DNA of 64,000 nucleotides from Bacteroidales bacterium (GTDB lineage Bacteria; Bacteroidota; Bacteroidia; Bacteroidales; UBA932): NCBI GenBank assembly GCA_017471045.1, contig JAFUWZ010000007.1, positions 62,001 to 126,000 of the forward strand, read 5' to 3'. Shown piece by piece: positions 51,652 to 58,895 of this stretch (position 1 is its first letter; each line of letters starts with the position of its first letter). The notes under the pieces were generated by a model. It saw only the letters and a program-made list of their open reading frames with translations, ran no database searches and was not told where the DNA came from. The position numbers and the translations under genes were made by a program.

Positions 51652-53061
51652 ATGAAATCTTCTTCCTCCGTCCGGATGGGCTATGTCGTTTTTCTCTCCG
51701 TGGTCGCGGCCATCGGAGGCATCCTGTTCGGCTACGATACCGCCGTCATCTCCGGCACCACTGACATTGTCGCCCGGCAGTTCTCCCTGGATGAACTGGC
51801 CAAAGGCTGGTACGTCGGCTGCGCGCTGATCGGCTCGATCATCGGCGTGCTGGTCGCCGGGATGCTGAGCGACGGCCTCGGCCGGAAAAAGACGATGCTG
51901 ATCTCGGCCTTGATGTTTTCGGTCTCGGCCATCGGCTGCGCGGTCTGCTCCGACCTCAACCAGTTGATCGTCTTCCGGATAATCGGCGGCTTCGGCATCG
52001 GTGTCGTGTCAATCGTCTCACCGGCCTATATCTCGGAGATCGCCATCCCCGAAAAGCGCGGGATGCTGGTCTCCCTCTACCAGCTGGCCATCACCGTGGG
52101 CTTCCTGCTCGCGTACCTGGTCAACTACCTGGTGCTCACGGGAGCGGACACGTCGCTCGCAGATGCAGCCCCGGCCGTGCGCGCGGCCGTTCCGCTGGGC
52201 GAGCGGATGTGGGGCAGCGAATACTGGCGCGGCATGCTCGGCTACGAGACGATCCCCGACCTGCTGTTCCTGCTCGTCATCTTCTTCATCCCGGAGAGTC
52301 CCCGCTGGCTGATTGTCAAGGGACAGGAAGACAAGGCCCGGGGCGTGCTGTCGCGCATCTATCCTGCAGCGGAAGACGTGGAGGCGCAGCTGGCCCTTAC
52401 CCGGGCTTCCATCGCGGGCGAAGTCAAGTCCGAGTGGAAATCCCTCTGGGAACCGGGCATCCGCACCGCCGTGCTGCTGGGTTCGGCGATCGCCATCCTG
52501 GGGCAGTTCATGGGAGTCAATGCCGTCCTTTACTACGGGCCGGAGATCTTCAAGGATGCGGGCTTCGAGGACCCGCTGTTCTCCACCGTACTCGTGGGCG
52601 TGGTCAACATGCTGACGACGGTCATCGCCCTGCTGATCATCGACAAGGTCGGCCGCAAGCAGCTGGTGTATTGGGGCGTGAGCGGGATGATCGTCTGCCT
52701 GGTGATGATCGGGCTCTATTTCGCGCTGGGCACGCTGCCGACTTGGTTCATGCTCACGTTCTTCCTGCTGTATGTCTTCTGCACGGCGATTTCGATCAGC
52801 GCGGTCATTTTCGTGCTGCTCGGGGAGATGTATCCCAACCGGGTGCGGGGTCTGGCGATGTCGGTCGCGGGATTCGCCCTCTGGGTGGGAACTTACCTGA
52901 TCGGGCAGCTGACGCCGTGGATGCTCAAGCACCTGACGCCGGCCGGGACGTTCTTCCTCTTCGCCTTCATGTGCCTGCCCTACCTGTGGATCATGTGGCG
53001 CAAGATCCCGGAGACGACCGGCAAGACGCTGGAGGAGATTGAGGCGTTCTGGAAACGCTGA
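51652..53061 (+). CDS. MFS sugar transporter (sugar porter family)
   Basis: 469 residues with twelve hydrophobic segments. ILFGYDTAVISG in helix 1, DGLGRKKTMLISAL between helices 2 and 3, and PESPRWLIVKGQ, GRKQLVYWG and PETTGKTLEEIE are sugar porter signatures (XylE/GLUT-like). It should import a monosaccharide, probably released by the glycosidases nearby, with protons. It lies 15 bases after the TIM-barrel gene and 38 before the mutarotase-like gene. Confidence 0.92.
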   Translation: MKSSSSVRMGYVVFLSVVAAIGGILFGYDTAVISGTTDIVARQFSLDELAKGWYVGCALIGSIIGVLVAGMLSDGLGRKKTMLISALMFSVSAIGCAVCSDLNQLIVFRIIGGFGIGVVSIVSPAYISEIAIPEKRGMLVSLYQLAITVGFLLAYLVNYLVLTGADTSLADAAPAVRAAVPLGERMWGSEYWRGMLGYETIPDLLFLLVIFFIPESPRWLIVKGQEDKARGVLSRIYPAAEDVEAQLALTRASIAGEVKSEWKSLWEPGIRTAVLLGSAIAILGQFMGVNAVLYYGPEIFKDAGFEDPLFSTVLVGVVNMLTTVIALLIIDKVGRKQLVYWGVSGMIVCLVMIGLYFALGTLPTWFMLTFFLLYVFCTAISISAVIFVLLGEMYPNRVRGLAMSVAGFALWVGTYLIGQLTPWMLKHLTPAGTFFLFAFMCLPYLWIMWRKIPETTGKTLEEIEAFWKR

Positions 53062-53099
53062 TTCATGGAGGTCGGGAAGGGGATTCTCTTCCTGGCCTG

Positions 53100-54212
53100 A
53101 TGTACAAAAAGATGCAAGCTGATACGATTATCCTGGAACTGGGTTCGACGCGGGTCACGATGGTGGATCCGCGGGCGGAAGTGCCGTACTACCGCGGCAC
53201 CCGTTTCGACCGGACCGGCATCATCCTTTCGCTCGAGTCCGGCGGCCACCGCTACGTCCAGCCTTGGCAGCGGCACTATGACCCTTTCTCGCACGATGCG
53301 GTGAGTGGCCCCGCCGAGGAGTTCCTGCCGCCGCTTCCCGCCGGTCCGGTCTGCTGCTGCGATGTCGGAAGCGAGGATGGACGTAGCGCAAACCGTCCCT
53401 GCCCCGGTGCTCTGCTGAAGATCGGCGTCGGACTGCTGCGGGACAACGGGGAGGTGTATGACCGGTTCAAACTGTACGACGTGCTGGATCCGGGACGCCA
53501 TACTGTTTCTTTCAGGCAGGATGCTGAGGCCGGCGAGGCTGTTGCCGGCGCAATGCCCTCCGCCGTCAGCTTCCGCCACACCCTTGACGGCTGGTATGAT
53601 TACCTCAAGACCGTCGAAATCCCCGCCGAAGGCCGTCTGCGCCTTTCCCACGCCCTCCGCAACGACAGCGCCGTCCCGATGAACTTCCACGTCTACTGCC
53701 ACAATTTCTTCATCCTCGACGGCGCCCCCACCGGCCGCGCCACCCGCTTCACCTTCCCCTTCCGCCCCGTCGGGGACTGGCGCGCACCCTACGATTCGGT
53801 CCGTCTCTGCGCCGATGGCATCGTGTTCGAGCGCGACCTTGCTCCCGCTGAAACCGTCTTCATGGGCAACCTGCGGCCAGCCGTCTCACTTTCCGGTCCA
53901 GTGGAACAGGGCGCTGCGGGGGACAGGGAAAAACCCTGTCGGGGAATGCCCCCCGCAGCGCCCTGTTCCTCCGGACCTGCGTCACGGCTTCTGCCGGAAG
54001 GCTACCGCTTCACGCTGCAGAATCTGGATAACGGGCTCGCAGTCGAAGCAGCCTGCGACCGGCCGATGGACTACGCCGTCTTCTGGTCCAACGCCGACGT
54101 CTCCTGCCTGGAACCCTACCTCCCGTTTCACCTCCTTCCCGGCCAAACCGCCCGCTGGACCCTCGACTACTGCTTCCGACCCGCTACCGCTTCCGGAAGA
54201 ACCCAAGCGTAG
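53100..54212 (+). CDS. Aldose-1-epimerase-like (galactose mutarotase-fold) protein
   Basis: 370 residues, no signal peptide. YYRGTRFDRTGIILSLESGG and HDAVSGPAEEF, then HALRNDSAVPMNFHVYCHNF, match in outline the beta-sandwich of mutarotase-like proteins, including a central His region; activity is not proven. ATG at 53100 or the fifth codon (53112) may be used. Residues about 268-290 are encoded by palindromic element B, and a weaker palindrome covers about residues 142-157, so the protein carries at least one alien loop. The end overlaps the convergent phosphodiester glycosidase gene by 29 bases. Confidence 0.6.
   Translation: MYKKMQADTIILELGSTRVTMVDPRAEVPYYRGTRFDRTGIILSLESGGHRYVQPWQRHYDPFSHDAVSGPAEEFLPPLPAGPVCCCDVGSEDGRSANRPCPGALLKIGVGLLRDNGEVYDRFKLYDVLDPGRHTVSFRQDAEAGEAVAGAMPSAVSFRHTLDGWYDYLKTVEIPAEGRLRLSHALRNDSAVPMNFHVYCHNFFILDGAPTGRATRFTFPFRPVGDWRAPYDSVRLCADGIVFERDLAPAETVFMGNLRPAVSLSGPVEQGAAGDREKPCRGMPPAAPCSSGPASRLLPEGYRFTLQNLDNGLAVEAACDRPMDYAVFWSNADVSCLEPYLPFHLLPGQTARWTLDYCFRPATASGRTQA
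53524..53571. repeat. Possible degenerate palindromic element G
   Basis: GCTGA and GGCGAGG on the left can pair with CCTCCGCC and TCAGC on the right with bulges, and the interior contains GCGCAATGCC, similar to the AATGC core end. It encodes an Ala/Gly-rich insertion before SFRHTLDGW. Weak. Confidence 0.25.
53903..53969. repeat. ORF-embedded palindromic element B
   Basis: Twenty bases at 53903-53922 pair perfectly with 53950-53969. Inside is a second hairpin ACAGGG-AAAAA-CCCTGT (53923-53939) and then CGGGGAATG (53940-53948). Flanking GGTCC/GGACC extend the stem. It is translated without a frame break as part of the mutarotase-like protein. Confidence 0.85.
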
Positions 54213-55764
54213 AGAGGACGGCGCGGTTGCCGCCCGTGAGGTCGTTGAGATGTCGGCCACAGACCACCATACCGGTCGAGCCGCCGCCATCCAGGTTGAT
54301 GGCCGACACACAGCCCAAATCCTTCAGGATCTGAGCCACTTCCTCGACATAGGCGCCGTCGGAGGTTGTAATGCGCCCGTCGCAGATGAACAGGACGACC
54401 TTGCCATCCGCCGTGCAGCCCACCGCCGTCCGGTCCGGGTGCGTCGGGAAGATGTCTTCCGCCCAAGCTTCGAAGTTGGTCCGGTAATAGCCTTGCGGAC
54501 TCTTTTCCCGGTCCACTACAATGCGGCCGCCGTACAGCAGCATCGGTCCCGTGCTCAGGGCCTGCACCGGATTCCACGTGACCGCCGGTCCCGGGAAAGT
54601 GGCGCTCGCCGGGCCGTACAGGGACTCGCCCATCACCGTGGGCAGCGGCCGGTCGTACCAATACAATTCGGTGGCCGAAGGGGCACTCACCCAGTAGCAG
54701 GCCGGCTTGCCTGCGGCATCCACGCCGAATGCCGCCCGCGCAACCGGGTACAACTTCTCATCATAGCCCCAGTAGCTGCCGTCCACCTCGTCGCGCCAGG
54801 CCTGCTTCACTCCGTCGGCGATGATGACGCCGATGTGTTTGGTGCCATAGATGCCGCCGTTGATCAAGACGTAACAATCGCTTCCCGCCTGCGCGTCAAG
54901 GGTCGCCCTGGCGGAAGGGTTCTGGACCCGGAACTCGACATCCCCCGTGCAGTCGGCGACCGCATACCAGGCATGGAAGGCACGCCCCTTCAACGGGGAA
55001 ACGGTCTCATAGACCTGGATCGCGGCGGGCAAGCCCTCCACCGCCACCGGCTTCCAGTCCAGGGTGACAGGCTCAGTCACCTCCTGCATCCGCAACGGCT
55101 GCGGCTCGCTGTACCAGTATTCGCCGTCCGACCGGACATAGGCGCACAGCCGGTAGTCCTTGCCCGCTTCCCAGACCGCATTCGAAACGACCTGATAGAG
55201 GTCTCCGGACGCAGGGATCGCCGGCCCGGGCAGACAAATGTCCTGCACCGTCGGATCGCCGCCGGCACGCAGGCAGAGGCCGTGTTCCGGCGCTTCCTCG
55301 GGCACCTTCTCCCAATGGTAGCGCACGGAGACGGACCCCAGGCCCGGCTCGCACGAAGAGACTGTCACCTTCGGAAGATTCTCGTAATCAATGAGCTTGA
55401 TCTGCTCGCTGTAGCTGATTTTGGAGAGCGTCTTGCCCTCTTTGCCCAACGCCTGGACGCCGAAATAATAGCCCGTCCCCGGCTTCAGGCCGGTGAATGT
55501 ATAGGTGGAACTGCCGGCCGGCAGGGTCGCCGCCGGCGAAACGTAATAGGCATCTCCTTCGCCACGGGCGAAAACGTAATAGGACGCAGCATCCGAAGCC
55601 GGCGTCCAGCTCAGCCGGGCGCTGCTCGAGCTCAACTGCTCCGCGACCAGTCCGACCGGGTCGGCCGGAACCGCCGCCTCCACAGCGGGACCTTTACAAG
55701 AGAAAAAAAACAACAGGACCGCCAGGGCCCGGACCAGAGATACGAACTGATACAATGCATCCAT
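54184..55764 (-). CDS. Phosphodiester glycosidase (NAGPA domain) lipoprotein with FN3-like domain
   Basis: 526 residues from the ATG at 55764, chosen because it begins a lipoprotein signal (VRALAVLLFFFSCKG) and lies at the predicted transcription start. A fibronectin-III-like domain (LSWTPASDAASYYVFA, about 40-110) is followed by a middle beta region and a NAGPA domain (LINGGIYGTKHIGVII to INLDGGGSTGMVVCG, about 290-525). NAGPA-domain proteins cleave sugar-1-phosphodiesters. It is on the opposite strand to the surrounding cluster and should be surface-exposed. Confidence 0.85.
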   Translation of the reverse strand: MDALYQFVSLVRALAVLLFFFSCKGPAVEAAVPADPVGLVAEQLSSSSARLSWTPASDAASYYVFARGEGDAYYVSPAATLPAGSSTYTFTGLKPGTGYYFGVQALGKEGKTLSKISYSEQIKLIDYENLPKVTVSSCEPGLGSVSVRYHWEKVPEEAPEHGLCLRAGGDPTVQDICLPGPAIPASGDLYQVVSNAVWEAGKDYRLCAYVRSDGEYWYSEPQPLRMQEVTEPVTLDWKPVAVEGLPAAIQVYETVSPLKGRAFHAWYAVADCTGDVEFRVQNPSARATLDAQAGSDCYVLINGGIYGTKHIGVIIADGVKQAWRDEVDGSYWGYDEKLYPVARAAFGVDAAGKPACYWVSAPSATELYWYDRPLPTVMGESLYGPASATFPGPAVTWNPVQALSTGPMLLYGGRIVVDREKSPQGYYRTNFEAWAEDIFPTHPDRTAVGCTADGKVVLFICDGRITTSDGAYVEEVAQILKDLGCVSAINLDGGGSTGMVVCGRHLNDLTGGNRAVLSTLGFFRKR

Positions 55765-55769
55765 ATCTG

Positions 55770-55801
55770 CAAAGATAGCCAATTCGATCATCTTTATCAA
55801 A
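55770..55801 (-). promoter_or_regulatory. Promoter of the phosphodiester glycosidase gene
   Basis: Minus strand TTTG (55801-55798), 20 bp, TATCTTTG (55777-55770). The ATG at 55764 lies five bases after the box, so the mRNA is predicted to be leaderless. Confidence 0.65.
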
Positions 55802-56115
55802 GGTTCCTCGGAAGGCGAAATCAGCCATCAAACCTAAGCTTATTTCGGCAGCACCAGCAACCGCAGCAACCGGCAGACAATGATCGTGCGTGGCAGATAA
55901 GTAATTGATACCAAAGTTATTGTAGGGTTGGACGGGGGTCTGAAACCGACCCCGTCAATCTGCTTTTATTCCTAATTATCAGAGACTTACCCGCCACGCA
56001 CCCCTTTCCCGTCCTGAAAAAAGATTACCAAAATGGAAGACAAAAGTGCAGCCGGAAAAGTGAAGAAACGCAGGCTGAAATATAGCGGAGGCTTTGGCAG
56101 TATGTCGGATTTTAT
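55802..56115. other. Intergenic stretch with a hairpin
   Basis: Between the divergent phosphodiester glycosidase and MFS genes. GACGGGGGTC (about 55932-55941) can pair with GACCCCGTC (about 55949-55957) with one bulged G, followed by a weak T stretch; there is no gene end nearby that needs a terminator. A 44-residue frame from 56033 runs into the MFS start and looks like chance. No RNA gene recognised. Confidence 0.4.
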
Positions 56116-56123
56116 TATATTTG
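56093..56123 (+). promoter_or_regulatory. Promoter of the MFS-isomerase-kinase operon
   Basis: TTTG (56093-56096), 19 bp, TATATTTG (56116-56123), an exact consensus pair; ATG at 56154. Confidence 0.7.
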
Positions 56124-56153
56124 CACCACAGTACACCACACCCGCTGCAAAGC

Positions 56154-57428
56154 ATGAAAAATAAATACTATAAATGGGAAGTCCTGGCCCTGCTGTGGGT
56201 GGCTTACCTGCTCAACCAGGCGGACCGGCAGGTCTTCAATACCGTACTCCCTGCCATCCGGGACAGCCTGGGTCTGACAGACACGTCCGTCGGACTGATT
56301 GCGACGGTATTCAACCTCTTCTATGCCTGCATGGTACCGCTCGGTGGCTGGGCGGGCGACCGCTTCAGCCGCAAGTGGGTCACGACCTTGAGCATCCTGT
56401 TCTGGAGCGTCGCGACGATGTTTACCGGCCTGGCCAACGGGGTGGTGATGCTGGTGCTGATGCGTTCGATGGCGACCGGCGGCGGCGAGGCCTTTTTCGG
56501 ACCGGCCAATTATTCGCTGCTGGGGCAGTACCATACCGATACGCGGGCGCGGGCCATGTCGATCCATCAGACATCCTACTACGTGGGCGTGATCCTGGCG
56601 GGATGGCTGGCCGGCAAGATCGCGGACAGCCTGGGCTGGAAGTATTCGTTCATCCTGTTCGGCGCCGCCGGCATCCTCTGGGGCATCGTCATGATCCTGC
56701 GGCTGAAGGACTATAGCGATGACGCCGGCTGGGTGCCTGCCCGCAGCTCTCTGCCGGCACGCACCCAGCCGGCCGGCGAAAACGCGAAGCCCGGTCTGCT
56801 CGACGGCTTCAAGACCGTCTTCACGACCCCCACGGCCCTCGCCCTCACCCTTGGCTTCAGCGCCTTCATCTTCGTCATCACCGGCTACATGACCTGGGTC
56901 CCCGCCTACCTCCAGGAAGAGTTCGGCCAGAATCAGGAAATGGCCGGCCTCCACTCCATGCTCTGGACCTACATCGCCGCCTTTGTCGGCGTCCTACTCG
57001 CCGGCACCCTCTCCGACAAGATCGGCGTCCGCGACCACAAGACCCGGATGTACATCCAGGGCGCCGGCCTGATCCTCGGTTCCATATTCTTGTTCCTGAT
57101 GGGCGGCTGCCGCATCCTCTGGATCCTCTACGCCTGCTTCGCCGGCTGGGGCTTCTTCCGCGCCTTTTTCGACGCCAACATCTACACAGTCCTCTACGAC
57201 GTGACCCCCGCGCGGCTCCACGCCTCCTGCTCCAGCGCCATGATCACCACCGGATTTGCCGTCGGCGCCCTTGCGCCCGTGATCCTCGGCGCCATGAAGG
57301 AGCACACCGGCAGCCTCGCGGCCACCTTCCCCCTCCTGGGCTGGGTTTGGGCCCTCACCGGCATCGCCCTCTTCATCGTGGCCAAAGCCTGCTACCAGAA
57401 AGATTACGAAAAAGTCAACCAGATATGA
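56154..57428 (+). CDS. MFS transporter (anion/sugar-phosphate-like)
   Basis: 424 residues from the ATG at 56154, which follows the promoter; the longer frame starts upstream of it. About twelve membrane segments, with YLLNQADRQVFNTVLPAIRD in helix 1 and GGWAGDRFSRKWVTTLSI in the loop after helix 2, as in ACS/UhpT-like MFS proteins. The cytoplasmic central loop (residues about 191-207) coincides with a 13-bp palindrome (56724-56773). Its stop overlaps the next gene's ATG (ATGA), so it is coupled to the isomerase-like gene. Confidence 0.88.
   Translation: MKNKYYKWEVLALLWVAYLLNQADRQVFNTVLPAIRDSLGLTDTSVGLIATVFNLFYACMVPLGGWAGDRFSRKWVTTLSILFWSVATMFTGLANGVVMLVLMRSMATGGGEAFFGPANYSLLGQYHTDTRARAMSIHQTSYYVGVILAGWLAGKIADSLGWKYSFILFGAAGILWGIVMILRLKDYSDDAGWVPARSSLPARTQPAGENAKPGLLDGFKTVFTTPTALALTLGFSAFIFVITGYMTWVPAYLQEEFGQNQEMAGLHSMLWTYIAAFVGVLLAGTLSDKIGVRDHKTRMYIQGAGLILGSIFLFLMGGCRILWILYACFAGWGFFRAFFDANIYTVLYDVTPARLHASCSSAMITTGFAVGALAPVILGAMKEHTGSLAATFPLLGWVWALTGIALFIVAKACYQKDYEKVNQI
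56724..56773. repeat. Palindromic element E in the MFS gene (no shared core)
   Basis: GCCGGCTGGGTGC (56724-56736) pairs perfectly with GCACCCAGCCGGC (56761-56773). The interior has its own small hairpin GCAG-CTCT-CTGC but not the GGGGAATGC core. It encodes part of the central loop. Confidence 0.55.
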
Positions 57429-58885
57429 ATGCAACCCTGAAAAACCGGAAGCCGAAAGCAGGCATACTGCTCATCGCCTCCCCCCGTTTCAAGAACCTAT
57501 CCGGTCCGAAACGCGGCACCTACGGAGAACGAAAGGAGAAGGCGGTCCGGGACATCCTCGCGACAATGGATTTCCTCGACCCCGTCTATCCCGGCATCGT
57601 CTATGAACGCGAAGACGCCGAACGCGCCATCCGCTGCTTCTTCGACGGGAAAGTGGATTTCATCTATGCCGAATTCCTTTCCTGGAGTGAAGACTTCGCC
57701 TGGATCCGTTTCCTGCGCGACTGCCCGCAGATCCCCATCTTCTTTGCCAATGTAGCCAAGCCGCGGATGAGTTTCGAGACCACCCTGGACGAGGACGACT
57801 TCGTCGATTACCTCTGCGCCGGGACACTCGTGGGCTCGCTGGAGGGATCCGGCAGCATCCGCCGCGTCCCCCGGGAAGGCGTGACCACCGTCCTGGGCAC
57901 CCGCGAAGAGGTGACCGACCGCCTGAAAGTCTATGCCCGTGCCGCCCGCGTCCGCGCCCTCCTGCGCGAGAGTAATGTCGGCCTGATGGCCAACATGAAC
58001 GAGGCGATGTGGTCCACCTACATCGACAACTACGACCTCTTCACCCGGCTCGGACCCGAGATCCACTACCTTCCCTACAGCGACTACGGCACCGAGATCG
58101 AGGCGCTGACCGACGACGAGGTCCGGGCCTATGCCGACGACCTGACCGCCCGCTACAAGATGATGGACGACGTCGGATACGACAAGTTCATCGGCTGCGT
58201 CAAGGCTTCCCTCGCCATCCAGAAGATGGCCGAGAAGAACGACATCGACTGCTACGTGTACAACGACATCGACCAGGCGACCTTCCGCACGGCCGGCTGC
58301 CGCGCGGGCTTCTACCCCCAGTGGTTCAATGACAACGTGAGCGTGCTGGTCCCGGAAGCCGACATCGGTGCCGGCCTGGCCACCTATATCCTCAAGCTCC
58401 TGACCGGACGGCACGTCAATTTCATCGAGCCCTTCCACATCGAGGACGACTTCGGCACCTTTGCCGGCGGCCACGCGGGTCCCAACGACCACAACGACCC
58501 GGCCTGGCAGGACAACGTGGTGATCGCGCGCGACGTCCGCTTCGCCAAGACCTCCTGGAAATATGCCGGCGCCCCCTTCGCCTGGTACCGGATCAGTCCC
58601 GGCCTCAAGACGGTGGCGGGCCTCTACGAGGAAGGCGGACGCTACAAGCTCATCACCTTCCTGGCTGAGAGCCTGGATGCCTCCCAGACGCCCCAGAGCC
58701 AGATCAAGCATTTGCTGGCGACCTACAGCCATACGATTTTCCGCCCGGTCCGGCCGGTCAAAGAGCTGTTTGAAGAAATTCTGCGGATCGGCGCGACCCA
58801 GCACTATGCCATCGTGGACGGCGACTGGACGGCCGAGCTGGCCGACCTCGCTGCGATCTGCGGGTTCGAGTTCCATTCTTTATAA
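57425..58885 (+). CDS. L-fucose/L-arabinose isomerase-like protein
   Basis: 486 residues from the ATG at 57425 that overlaps the MFS stop. The N-terminal part (GILLIASPRFKN, DFIYAEFLSWSEDFAWIRFL) and the C-terminal part (IEPFHIEDDFGTFAGGHAGP, then GATQHYAIVDGDWTAELADL) follow the layout of FucI/AraA-type isomerases and their relatives. It probably converts an aldose to a ketose before phosphorylation, but the metal-binding residues cannot be assigned by eye, so substrate and activity are open. Followed after 10 bases by the PMI-like gene. Confidence 0.7.
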   Translation: MNATLKNRKPKAGILLIASPRFKNLSGPKRGTYGERKEKAVRDILATMDFLDPVYPGIVYEREDAERAIRCFFDGKVDFIYAEFLSWSEDFAWIRFLRDCPQIPIFFANVAKPRMSFETTLDEDDFVDYLCAGTLVGSLEGSGSIRRVPREGVTTVLGTREEVTDRLKVYARAARVRALLRESNVGLMANMNEAMWSTYIDNYDLFTRLGPEIHYLPYSDYGTEIEALTDDEVRAYADDLTARYKMMDDVGYDKFIGCVKASLAIQKMAEKNDIDCYVYNDIDQATFRTAGCRAGFYPQWFNDNVSVLVPEADIGAGLATYILKLLTGRHVNFIEPFHIEDDFGTFAGGHAGPNDHNDPAWQDNVVIARDVRFAKTSWKYAGAPFAWYRISPGLKTVAGLYEEGGRYKLITFLAESLDASQTPQSQIKHLLATYSHTIFRPVRPVKELFEEILRIGATQHYAIVDGDWTAELADLAAICGFEFHSL

Positions 58886-58895
58886 TTGATTGTCT

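Noticed and set aside
56033-56167. A 44-residue plus-strand frame before the MFS gene
   Set aside because: It crosses the MFS promoter and runs into the MFS start in another frame; no ribosome signal or family match, so probably chance.
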